From Nitrososphaerota archaeon (GTDB lineage: Archaea; Thermoproteota; Nitrososphaeria; Nitrososphaerales; CADDZS01): 5,490 nucleotides of DNA. Position 1 is the stretch's first letter; every line of letters starts with the position of its first letter. Shown piece by piece: positions 1-5,490 of this stretch. The translations under genes and the position numbers were made by a program. The stretch is taken from NCBI GenBank assembly GCA_027314685.1, contig DAHVAI010000376.1, positions 1 through 5,490 of the forward strand, written 5' to 3'. The notes beneath the pieces were generated by a model. That model was given only the letters and a program-made list of their open reading frames with translations. It did not search any database and was not told the origin of the DNA.

Positions 1-722
1 AGACAACATTGTTTAGGACACTTGCAGGAATTCTCAAGCCGTTCTCAGGCAAGGCCGAGATTAATGGGATGCCAAGTGAGTCTCAGAGTGCAAGAGAACA
101 ACTGGATTATCTAACGCACATCGATGGAATCCCTGATGGTATGAAAGTCATAGACGCCATCAGATTCTATGCTGATGTAGAAAACGCAAACGATGAAGAC
201 GTGACAAATGTCGTAGAACTCCTTCAGCTCGAAGAGTTACAGCTGAAATACTACTCGCAGCTCAGCCAGGGTCAGAGAAAGAGAGTATCAGTAGCCCGAG
301 TATTCCTGAAACAAAAGAGCGTGTACTTGCTGGATGAACCAACAAGTAACCTCGACCCCAAGGTGGCAAAGGAAATCAGAGAGCTAGTCCTAAAGTTGAG
401 CCAAGATAAGATAGTTCTCTATTCATCGCACAATCTCTACGAAGCACGCGAAATTGGAAATCAAGTGCTTGCGATTAGTGGAGGAAAACTTGCTATGTTT
501 GGAAGAATTGATGAGATAAAGACTGAAAAATACGTAGTTGGAATAAGGGCGTTTGACGCAGAAAGTATCCTTGACGAAAACAAGAAGGAAGGCGATTACT
601 ATATTTTTGAATTGCAAAAGCCCGAAGAGGTTCCTAAACTCATCGCGGAGCTTGCGGCAAAAGGAGTTAAGATACGCGAAGTCAAGGAAATGCAGAACCC
701 ATTAGAAGAGCTTTTCAAGTGA
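1..722 (+). CDS. ABC transporter ATP-binding protein (5' end missing)
   Basis: This is the nucleotide-binding subunit of an ABC transporter, which hydrolyses ATP on the cytoplasmic side to drive a membrane permease. The reading frame enters at base 3 with Thr-Thr-Leu, the end of a Walker A motif (GKTTL), so about 35-40 N-terminal residues lie outside the window; the TTG at 9 is internal, not a start. The signature motif LSQGQ is at 261-275, Walker B plus D-loop (VYLLDEPTSNLD) at 321-356, and the switch His of SSH at 429-431. The Q-loop position reads YLTHIDG, with His where Gln is usual; from memory, CcmA-type ATPases also have His there. A C-terminal extension of roughly 60 residues follows the ATPase core and ends in NPLEELFK, as in many ABC-2-type export ATPases. 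No permease gene follows, so the partner should be upstream. The substrate cannot be told. Confidence 0.93.
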   Translation, partial: TTLFRTLAGILKPFSGKAEINGMPSESQSAREQLDYLTHIDGIPDGMKVIDAIRFYADVENANDEDVTNVVELLQLEELQLKYYSQLSQGQRKRVSVARVFLKQKSVYLLDEPTSNLDPKVAKEIRELVLKLSQDKIVLYSSHNLYEAREIGNQVLAISGGKLAMFGRIDEIKTEKYVVGIRAFDAESILDENKKEGDYYIFELQKPEEVPKLIAELAAKGVKIREVKEMQNPLEELFK

Positions 723-737
723 AGTTCCACTATAGCC

Positions 738-743
738 GGTGAT
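738..743 (+). promoter_or_regulatory. Shine-Dalgarno site of the zinc-ribbon gene
   Basis: GGTGAT matches the usual archaeal anti-SD core and lies 4 nt before the ATG at 748. It decides the start: the in-frame GTG at 739 lies inside this motif, so the ATG is preferred, giving 59 rather than 62 residues. Confidence 0.6.
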
Positions 744-747
744 AACA

Positions 748-927
748 ATGGCAGAAATCATTGTTTGTCCTAAATGTGGTGAGGAGTTTAACAAGCCGCG
801 CTTCCAGCAAAAAAGGCATGGATTTGGGATTGGTCTTATTAGCCTTGCAGGGGCTGGTGACTACGAGTGTCCGAAGTGTCGATACAAGGGAAAAGCCACA
901 GAATTCGCGTCGCCCGAGCCAAAGTAG
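748..927 (+). CDS. small zinc-ribbon protein (59 aa), function unknown
   Basis: This 59-residue protein has two CPKC knuckles, at residues 7-10 and 41-44. They should bind one zinc ion in a zinc-ribbon or rubredoxin-like fold. Between them lies a basic patch (KRH at 22-24) and then a Gly-rich hydrophobic stretch (GFGIGLISLAGAG, 25-37). A basic segment follows the second knuckle and the tail is polar (SPEPK). ATG at 748 is chosen because of the SD site just upstream. The gene begins 25 nt after the ABC ATPase stop on the same strand, so co-transcription is likely but a functional link is not shown. I do not recognise a named family. Such proteins often bind nucleic acid or a protein partner, but nothing here separates these. 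The CPKC pairs and the clear SD site make it a real gene rather than chance. Confidence 0.82.
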   Translation: MAEIIVCPKCGEEFNKPRFQQKRHGFGIGLISLAGAGDYECPKCRYKGKATEFASPEPK

Positions 928-939
928 ACTCCAATTGCG

Positions 940-951
940 GACTTCAAAGTC
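940..951. terminator. small palindrome between convergent genes, possible terminator
   Basis: GACTT-CA-AAGTC is a perfect inverted repeat in the 26-bp gap between the convergent zinc-ribbon and MFS genes. A TTTT tract at 957-960 follows on the plus strand. Archaeal termination depends mainly on T-tracts, and this one is short; there is no T-run on the minus-strand side. The stem is only 4-5 bp, so chance is quite possible. Confidence 0.2.
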
Positions 952-953
952 AC

Positions 954-2204
954 TCATTTTCCAGTTTCCTTCACTCTTCGAAAATTCCGGTATAATGTAA
1001 GGTCATATGCGATCTTCAGAACTCCACATATGTAGAACGGTATCGAGAGCGAAACGAATTGCATGAAGAGCCCCGTAACTGACGGACTGACAGCTGTGGC
1101 AGAGTTGCTAGCGATGTTAGATACTCCCGCTGCAACCGTCCGTTCAGATGGCTGTACAACAGAAACTATGTATGACTGTCTTGCAGGCACATCCATAAGT
1201 GACAATGGTTGTCTGATAACGTAGAAAACAAGACTCAAAGCGAATGTTGGCGCGAGAGGTACAAGCATCAGAAAGATGCTTGAAGGAAGATGCGTAAAGA
1301 CCATGGTGTTAATTGCACCGATTCTGTCAGCTAGCTTTCCAGATACTATGAACGCTCCTGCTGAAAGAATTCCCGTCAAAAAGAAAACGAGTGAAAGTTC
1401 GCTTATGCCAACATGATACTTTGTATAGAACCAGAATGATACTATTGACTGCAGGACAAATCCACCCGCGAAAGAATCCACACCAATTAGGAGGGCGAGT
1501 TTAGTGATTATTGAACGCGATTCGGGAGACAATCGGGAAGTATTTGTTTGCTCGCGTCCGGTCTTTTCTGCCTCAATATCTTCTGAAAGTGTAGTGTAGA
1601 TCAAAGACGTCACCAAAGCTACTGCCGCGTATGAAAGAAATAATGGCCTATAGTTCCCCAATATTCCTGAGCCAAGATGCAGACTCAAAATGACAGGAAT
1701 CCCGCTGAAGAGGGCTCCGCTTGCCGCGCCCAGTCTTCCAGTAAGGTTGTATATTGCAAACATCGAATTTCTTCTCTCCTTAGAACAGGTTTGGGGAAGT
1801 GCTGCTTGCTCAATGCTTTGAAATGATCCAACATCACCTCCCGAAGCGCTCAGGGCACCTATCAATGACGCGACCACTAGCAATGTAAGATTAGTAGTTG
1901 CCGCGTACATGAGCCCAGACATTGCCATGAGCACAGATAGGAGCGCGAGATATCGACGGCGACCCATGCGATCTGCGTAAAGACTGCCAAAAACAGTGAA
2001 TAACGCGCCACTAACCATGATGATTGAGAAGATTGCGCCGTCAAGAAGAACATTAAGCCCAATTGAATTTAGATAAATGAACAGTATCACGCTCACGAAA
2101 CCAAAGCCAAATGCTCTGATACCCTTGGCAAGAAGGATTGATTTACCATCCCTGCTAAGCCATGATCCAAAAGTTGTGACACTTGCAGGTTTCATTCGAG
2201 TCAC
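954..2204 (-). CDS. MFS transporter (416 aa)
   Basis: This is a membrane transporter of the major facilitator superfamily, probably proton-coupled and using the usual 12-helix fold. Hydrophobic segments fill the protein. Motif A is clear after TM2 (GSLYADRMGRRR, residues 73-84), and its degenerate copy follows TM8 (GKLADRIG, 289-296), the classic two-half repeat. A polar, charged cytoplasmic loop (about 206-233) separates the halves. The segment DVPARQSY (338-345) followed by ERTVAAGVSN resembles a recurrent pattern in uncharacterised archaeal and bacterial MFS proteins. The start is either GTG at 2204 or ATG at 2195 (three codons later); neither has an SD site, and a TATA-like box about 25 bp upstream fits a leaderless mRNA. 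The gene converges on the zinc-ribbon gene (26-bp gap) and diverges from the beta-propeller gene. Substrate is unknown; drug or metabolite efflux is only a family-level guess. Confidence 0.92.
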   Translation of the reverse strand: MTRMKPASVTTFGSWLSRDGKSILLAKGIRAFGFGFVSVILFIYLNSIGLNVLLDGAIFSIIMVSGALFTVFGSLYADRMGRRRYLALLSVLMAMSGLMYAATTNLTLLVVASLIGALSASGGDVGSFQSIEQAALPQTCSKERRNSMFAIYNLTGRLGAASGALFSGIPVILSLHLGSGILGNYRPLFLSYAAVALVTSLIYTTLSEDIEAEKTGREQTNTSRLSPESRSIITKLALLIGVDSFAGGFVLQSIVSFWFYTKYHVGISELSLVFFLTGILSAGAFIVSGKLADRIGAINTMVFTHLPSSIFLMLVPLAPTFALSLVFYVIRQPLSLMDVPARQSYIVSVVQPSERTVAAGVSNIASNSATAVSPSVTGLFMQFVSLSIPFYICGVLKIAYDLTLYRNFRRVKETGK

Positions 2205-2224
2205 TGACTTCGGATTTTCTTACT

Positions 2225-2232
2225 GTTATAAG
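2225..2232 (-). promoter_or_regulatory. TATA-like box for the MFS gene
   Basis: On the minus strand this reads CTTATAAC, close to an archaeal TATA box. Its centre is about 25 bp before the GTG at 2204, the distance expected between box A and transcription start, so the mRNA would begin at or a few bases before the coding region. This agrees with the lack of an SD site. The motif is nearly symmetric, so it could also serve plus-strand transcription with a leader of about 70 nt. Confidence 0.5.
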
Positions 2233-2286
2233 AACGATCATGGATTGTAAGAGACTTAGAGGCACTGGCAAGCGAGGCTAGAATAT

Positions 2287-2296
2287 GCTTAACTAG
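2287..2296 (+). promoter_or_regulatory. weak TATA-like element for the beta-propeller gene
   Basis: GCTTAACTAG is the AT-rich element best placed (about 30 bp upstream) for a leaderless or short-leader transcript starting near GTG 2324, which has no SD site. The match to a TATA consensus is poor, so this is a positional guess. Confidence 0.2.
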
Positions 2297-2301
2297 TGTC
2301 A

Positions 2302-2315
2302 GAGTCACGCGACTC
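2302..2315. promoter_or_regulatory. inverted repeat in the divergent promoter region
   Basis: GAGTC-ACGC-GACTC is a perfect 5-bp inverted repeat 8 bp before the beta-propeller start codon. GAGTCAC occurs again at 2198-2204, over the MFS start. The two copies, one at each divergent start, could be operator half-sites, but they are short and chance is possible. Confidence 0.2.
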
Positions 2316-2323
2316 GAGTTGCA

Positions 2324-3397
2324 GTGAAGAGAGTAACTATTACGTTAGTTGCAATCATTATACTTCTAGTGGGAGCAGCGTCGGCAATCTACGTAGATTT
2401 TTCAAGTTCTACGACAACAAGCTCGACCACAACCGCGTTTTCGACAGCAAGTAGTTACAAGGTCAGCATAACTGACAGCATGGCCCTTCCAAGCGTCGCT
2501 GACCGCTTTGACCACATGACCCTTGACATTCCAGATCAGCTCGTGTTCATAGCAGCGCATGGAAACGACTCCGTGTATGTTGCAAGTCTGATTACAGAGG
2601 GAGTGATCCATGTGATTACCGGCTTGAACGAACCCCAAGGAGTGTATTACGATCAACAAAACGACCAACTATACGTGAGCAATGGAGGAGACGGAACGCT
2701 AGACATATTCGACGTCGCAAACTATCATTTGATTAAGACACTGAACTTTTCCGGTGATGCTGATAACATCAGGTTCGATCAGACAACAGGTCTGCTCTAT
2801 GTGGGATATGGAGAGGAAAACCATAGCGGCATAGGTATCATCAACACTACAACGAATTTGGTTGTTGGCAACATAGCTCTAAACGGTCATCCCGAAGCTT
2901 TCTCGGTTGAAGAAAACGGCGCGTCAATTTTTGTCAACGTTCCCACGGCGAATGCAATCGAAGTGTTTGGCAAGAACAACCTGTCCCTGATAACCAGCTG
3001 GCCATTATCGAACGCTACTGAAAATTTCCCAATGGCCCTGGATGAGAGAGACAATATTCTCTTCGTTGGCTTTGGATTCCCACCTGTACTGGGTGTATTC
3101 AATGATGAAACCGGATCCCTGATTTCGATGACAAACATTTCCAGCGCTGCTGATGACATGTATTTCGACCCTGTGGCAAACCTGTTGCTGGTTACCTGCA
3201 GTGTCGGATTTCTCGATGTTTTTACGCAAATAACCACCAGTTCGTACCACCTTCTCGATGCATTGCCCACTGCTCCGTTAGCAAGAACTTCCCTATTTTA
3301 CCCAGAACAGCATGAATTATTTATTGCAGTACCTCAGCACAATGGCCTGTCAGCACAGTTGTTGACATACACAATATCTCCGATAGCATCTAGATAG
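2324..3397 (+). CDS. exported YncE/YVTN-type beta-propeller protein (357 aa)
   Basis: The protein opens with a short basic end (MKR), one hydrophobic helix (about residues 4-22) and a Ser/Thr-rich stalk (27-44), then a globular domain of repeated beta-strand units. This predicts a signal peptide or uncleaved anchor and an extracytoplasmic beta-propeller. Family-like motifs recur: RFDHM (61-65), EPQGVYYD (103-110), LYVSNGGDGTLDIFD (116-130), DADNIRFD (145-152) and LLYVGYG (157-163), as in YncE-like lactonase-fold proteins. I count seven N-X-S/T sequons (Asn 81, 141, 166, 174, 219, 230, 271), suggesting surface glycosylation. The start is GTG 2324, because it directly precedes the basic and hydrophobic N-terminus; no SD site is visible. 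Substrate and catalytic activity are unknown; many relatives act in binding rather than catalysis. It is divergent from the MFS gene and 100 bp upstream of nadE on the same strand. Confidence 0.85.
   Translation: MKRVTITLVAIIILLVGAASAIYVDFSSSTTTSSTTTAFSTASSYKVSITDSMALPSVADRFDHMTLDIPDQLVFIAAHGNDSVYVASLITEGVIHVITGLNEPQGVYYDQQNDQLYVSNGGDGTLDIFDVANYHLIKTLNFSGDADNIRFDQTTGLLYVGYGEENHSGIGIINTTTNLVVGNIALNGHPEAFSVEENGASIFVNVPTANAIEVFGKNNLSLITSWPLSNATENFPMALDERDNILFVGFGFPPVLGVFNDETGSLISMTNISSAADDMYFDPVANLLLVTCSVGFLDVFTQITTSSYHLLDALPTAPLARTSLFYPEQHELFIAVPQHNGLSAQLLTYTISPIASR
2405..2434 (+). repeat. imperfect 15-bp tandem repeat encoding SSTTT twice
   Basis: Two adjacent 15-bp units (2405-2419 and 2420-2434) match at 11 of 15 bases and each encode Ser-Ser-Thr-Thr-Thr in the stalk of the beta-propeller protein. 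The differences are all at third codon positions, which suggests either an old duplication with the peptide kept or simple selection for a Ser/Thr-rich linker. Confidence 0.45.
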
Positions 3398-3413
3398 GAT
3401 GTCTCTGTTTGGG

Positions 3414-3421
3414 AAATAATA
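3414..3421 (+). promoter_or_regulatory. candidate TATA box for the nadE-cofE-cofD unit
   Basis: The 100-bp gap before nadE holds two AT-rich elements that could serve as box A: AAATAATA here, and CTAATAT at 3438-3444. They would place transcription start near 3443 or 3467, giving leaders of about 55 or 30 nt. No strong SD site precedes the GTG at 3498. The choice between the two is not settled by sequence. Confidence 0.25.
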
Positions 3422-3497
3422 CCTAAGACAAACAAAGCTAATATCGTCTCGGAAAAGAATTGAAACCCACAATTACCGCCATCACTGTAGCCGTAAA

Positions 3498-4289
3498 GTG
3501 AATTATTTGGAACTCAAGATAGATCATGAAATAGGCAAGATATGCAGCTTCATTAGAATGAAAGTCTCGGCCGCGAGAGCCAAAGGCGTCGTGTTGGGCA
3601 TTAGCGGCGGAGTCGACAGTGCCGTGACCGCTGCTCTTTGCAAAAAGGCTCTGGGGGCGAATAGAGTCACCGGAGTCTTGATGTTTGAACAGAATCTGCG
3701 CAATGCTCAAGATCGTAATGATGCGATTTCGCTCGCAAATAAGCTCAGAATTAGAACTATGGAGTTGGATGTGACGCCGATCATCCGCGCTATTTCAACC
3801 AATTTGATTTCAAGCGGATTGAATTTATCTAGGTTAACTCTTGCGAATATCAAAGCCAGAACAAGGATGATATCTCTCTATGCAATAGCCAACGAGCGAA
3901 AACTACTTGTTGCTGGTACCGGTGATCGATCAGAAATATTAGTGGGATATTTCACCAAATACGGCGACGGTGGCGTTGACTTAATCCCGATTGGGCATCT
4001 GTTCAAGACTGAGGTGCGCATGTTGGGTAGCAGGCTACGTTTACCAAATGAAATCATCACAAAACCTTCGAGTCCGAACTTATGGCCTGGTCAAAGAGCT
4101 TCTGAAGAGCTTCCAGCCGATTACGATGTGCTAGACAGGGTACTCGCTCTCTTATACGATAAACATGCTAGTAATAGTCAGATCCACAGAATGACCGGTG
4201 CCACCGCGTCGCTAGTAAATGAGATTGTTAGGCTGCACGAAAATAGCGCTCACAAACGTGCGGCACCTCCAAGTCCCAAAGTAGGATGA
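3498..4289 (+). CDS. nadE: NH3-dependent NAD+ synthetase (263 aa)
   Basis: NadE makes NAD+ from deamido-NAD+, ATP and ammonia, the last step of NAD synthesis, in the cytoplasm. The PP-loop motif of N-type ATP pyrophosphatases is clear (GISGGVDS, residues 34-41). Family motifs follow in order: NIKARTRM (117-124), AGTGDRSE (139-146), YFTKYGDGGVDLIPIGHLFKTEVR (151-174), KPSSPNLWPGQ (189-199), DYDVLD (208-213) and the C-terminal HKR-PP-P pattern (252-260). There is no glutaminase domain, so free ammonia is the nitrogen donor. Length is normal for the short archaeal form. GTG 3498 is the only usual start codon before the PP-loop in the open frame, and it leaves a normal N-terminal helix. The loop after LWPGQ reads RASEEL where many homologues have TDE-EL. 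The cofE gene starts 7 nt after the stop. Confidence 0.95.
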   Translation: MNYLELKIDHEIGKICSFIRMKVSAARAKGVVLGISGGVDSAVTAALCKKALGANRVTGVLMFEQNLRNAQDRNDAISLANKLRIRTMELDVTPIIRAISTNLISSGLNLSRLTLANIKARTRMISLYAIANERKLLVAGTGDRSEILVGYFTKYGDGGVDLIPIGHLFKTEVRMLGSRLRLPNEIITKPSSPNLWPGQRASEELPADYDVLDRVLALLYDKHASNSQIHRMTGATASLVNEIVRLHENSAHKRAAPPSPKVG

Positions 4290-4296
4290 GCAGGGA

Positions 4297-5046
4297 TTGA
4301 AATCGATTGAAGTGTTACCAGTAACAGGTCTCGATGAGGTCAAGAAAGGCGATGATGTCGGACAGTTAATACTCACGGCCTGCAAACGATCTGGCCTTGT
4401 ACTAAAAACAGGCGACGTCATTGTTGTCACCCACAAGATTGTGTCGAAATCCGAAGGGCGCGTCGTTGATTTAGCATCTGTAACTCCAAGCAGGTTTGCG
4501 ATAAAGGCATCAAGAGAGCTACTAAAAGATCCTGCGCAAGTCGAAGTAATACTTTCCGAATCTAGACGAATAGTGAAAATGGTAAGAGGCCTAATAATCT
4601 CTGAAGGAGTGAATGGGTTTGTGTGCGCAAATGCAGGTGTAGATCAATCAAACATCGACGTTGGAAGAGTTGTGCTGTTGCCCAAGCGCCCTGATGAATC
4701 TGCCAGCAAAATACGATCAACTATCTCAAAAGGTACTAGGAAGACTGTCGCGGTGATAATTTCAGATACCTTCGGCAGGCCTTGGCGAGAAGGACAGGTA
4801 GATGTTGCAATCGGAATATCAGGCATAGACCCATTTGACGATTATCGCGGAAAGAAAGATCAGTATGGATACAATCTCAAAGCGAGCGTGATATGTACGG
4901 CAGATGAGATCGCCTCTGCCGCAGAGCTTTGCATGAGAAAACTGGATAGGATTCCCGTCGCAATAGTAAGAGGAGTGGCCTACAAATCAGCTAATACAAG
5001 AGCAAGAGCGATTGCAAGAAAACCGTCAAGAGACCTGTTTCGGTAG
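4297..5046 (+). CDS. cofE: coenzyme F420-0:L-glutamate ligase (249 aa)
   Basis: CofE adds L-glutamate to F420-0, and then gamma-linked glutamates, using GTP and divalent metal ions. Conserved segments appear in order: GDVIVVTHKIVSKSEGR (residues 39-55), VCANAGVDQSN (109-119), ISDTFGRPWREGQ (155-167), AIGISGIDPFDDYRG (171-185), a run KDQYGYNL (187-194), ADEIA (202-206) and VRGVAY (224-229). Asp116 and Asp157 fall at likely metal-binding positions by comparison with remembered archaeal CofE sequences. The C-terminus DLFR is typical and the length matches the archaeal single-domain form; the nitroreductase-like domain of bacterial FbiB is absent. TTG 4297 is chosen because translation then begins with the usual IEVLPV strand. 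A weak SD candidate, AGGA, lies at 4283-4286 inside the end of nadE. The stop is TAG, in the same frame as cofD, which starts 9 nt later. Confidence 0.96.
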   Translation: MKSIEVLPVTGLDEVKKGDDVGQLILTACKRSGLVLKTGDVIVVTHKIVSKSEGRVVDLASVTPSRFAIKASRELLKDPAQVEVILSESRRIVKMVRGLIISEGVNGFVCANAGVDQSNIDVGRVVLLPKRPDESASKIRSTISKGTRKTVAVIISDTFGRPWREGQVDVAIGISGIDPFDDYRGKKDQYGYNLKASVICTADEIASAAELCMRKLDRIPVAIVRGVAYKSANTRARAIARKPSRDLFR

Positions 5047-5055
5047 GTTTCTCTT

Positions 5056-5490
5056 TTGAAGCGCTTGGGAATGATCTGCGGCGGTTCAGGCTCTTCGAAA
5101 TTCGCCAGTGCGTTCGCGCAATACATGAGTACCGATTCCACTTACGATCTTGGTTTCATCAGCAACGTCGCTGACAACTATTGGTATCATGGACTATACG
5201 TCTGCCCTGATGTTGACATAATCATGCATGCCCTCTCAGGCCAATTGAACAGTTCGAAAGGTTGGGGAATAAATTCTGATAATTATGAAAACCTAGAAGT
5301 TTTCTCCACGCTATCGACTCTAAGAGAATGGTTCAGTCTCGGAAGCCTTGATTCTGCTTATTGTCAGAGACGGACGGAGTTAATCAGACACGGCTGGCGT
5401 CTCTCATCGATCACAAAGATGTTTTGCGAGAGGCTAGATATCAGGTGGCCAATCATTCCAGCAACCGATGATGAAATGACAACTTTTGTA
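5056..5490 (+). CDS. cofD: 2-phospho-L-lactate transferase, N-terminal half (3' end missing)
   Basis: CofD joins the deazaflavin Fo with the phospholactyl group of an activated guanosine donor (LPPG, or a PEP-derived analogue in some lineages) to give F420-0 or its dehydro form, the substrate of CofE. The 145 residues seen are about half of the usual length, cut by the window end. Family motifs are the nucleotide-binding GGSGSSKF (9-16), SNVADNYWYHGLYVCPD (36-52), GWGI (69-72), WFSLG (92-96), the RTELIRHG segment (106-113) and PATDDEM (135-141). The second acidic residue of the usual DD or ED pair is Asn41. TTG 5056 is preferred over ATG 5071 because the latter would remove most of the first beta-strand; AGGT (5045-5048), overlapping the cofE stop, is a possible SD site. 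The gene begins 9 nt after cofE, so they are surely co-transcribed. Confidence 0.94.
   Translation, partial: MKRLGMICGGSGSSKFASAFAQYMSTDSTYDLGFISNVADNYWYHGLYVCPDVDIIMHALSGQLNSSKGWGINSDNYENLEVFSTLSTLREWFSLGSLDSAYCQRRTELIRHGWRLSSITKMFCERLDIRWPIIPATDDEMTTFV

Noticed and set aside
761..1000. A 79-codon plus-strand frame overlapping the zinc-ribbon gene
   Set aside because: It is a shifted reading of the zinc-ribbon gene that runs into the MFS 3' end; the paired CPKC motifs and SD site belong to the other frame.
1877..2062. A 61-codon minus-strand frame inside the MFS gene that looks hydrophobic
   Set aside because: It is a frame-shifted reading of transmembrane-coding sequence, which often gives hydrophobic chance frames.
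2887..3270. A 127-codon minus-strand frame inside the beta-propeller gene, plus shorter ones at 2402-2668 and 3005-3250
   Set aside because: They lie fully antisense to a well-supported gene, their translations show no family motif or coherent hydrophobicity, and they have no visible start signals.
3438..3710. A 90-codon minus-strand frame across the nadE start
   Set aside because: It overlaps the conserved NadE N-terminus, including the PP-loop, and its translation resembles no known protein.
5044..5046. The cofE TAG as a pyrrolysine or other recoded codon
   Set aside because: TAG also ends the zinc-ribbon and beta-propeller genes here, CofE ends at its typical DLFR terminus, and cofD has its own start and SD candidate.
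1..5490. CRISPR arrays, insertion sequences, tRNA genes, integrase sites or a defence system
   Set aside because: I saw no regularly spaced direct repeats, no transposase or integrase motifs, no tRNA cloverleaf and no nuclease or toxin gene; coding sequence fills nearly all of the window.

Overview
The window looks like a chromosomal segment of an archaeon. The evidence is an ammonia-dependent NAD synthetase of archaeal type, two coenzyme F420 genes (cofE and cofD) side by side, frequent GTG and TTG starts, a TATA-like box close upstream of a gene with no Shine-Dalgarno (SD) site, and a secreted beta-propeller with a Ser/Thr stalk and many N-glycosylation sequons. By family resemblance I favour the Thaumarchaeota (Nitrososphaeria) or a close relative. 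That is inference; there is no rRNA or other decisive marker. GC content is moderate, roughly mid-40s percent by eye.

Layout: (1) Positions 1-722 hold the 3' part of an ABC transporter ATPase, cut by the window edge inside Walker A. (2) Positions 748-927 encode a 59-residue zinc-ribbon protein 25 nt downstream on the same strand. (3) Positions 954-2204, minus strand, encode a complete 416-residue MFS transporter that converges on the zinc-ribbon gene. (4) Positions 2205-2323 are a divergent promoter region. (5) Positions 2324-3397 encode an exported, probably membrane-anchored, YncE/YVTN-type beta-propeller. (6) After a 100-bp gap, positions 3498-5490 carry a tight cofactor cluster: nadE, cofE, and the first half of cofD, which runs off the window.

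How the genes work together: nadE-cofE-cofD is very likely one transcription unit, with gaps of 7 and 9 nt. It makes two hydride carriers, NAD+ (last step) and F420 (CofD forms F420-0, CofE adds glutamates). The beta-propeller and MFS genes diverge from a shared intergenic region, but no functional link is shown. The ABC ATPase presumably pairs with a permease encoded upstream of the window, since none follows it.

I see no CRISPR array, insertion sequence, tRNA, rRNA or defence system, and no convincing undescribed multi-gene system. The points most worth checking are the same-frame cofE/cofD junction, substitutions in conserved loops of CofD and NadE, the small zinc-ribbon protein and the glycoprotein-like propeller. 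No gap between genes exceeds 120 bp.
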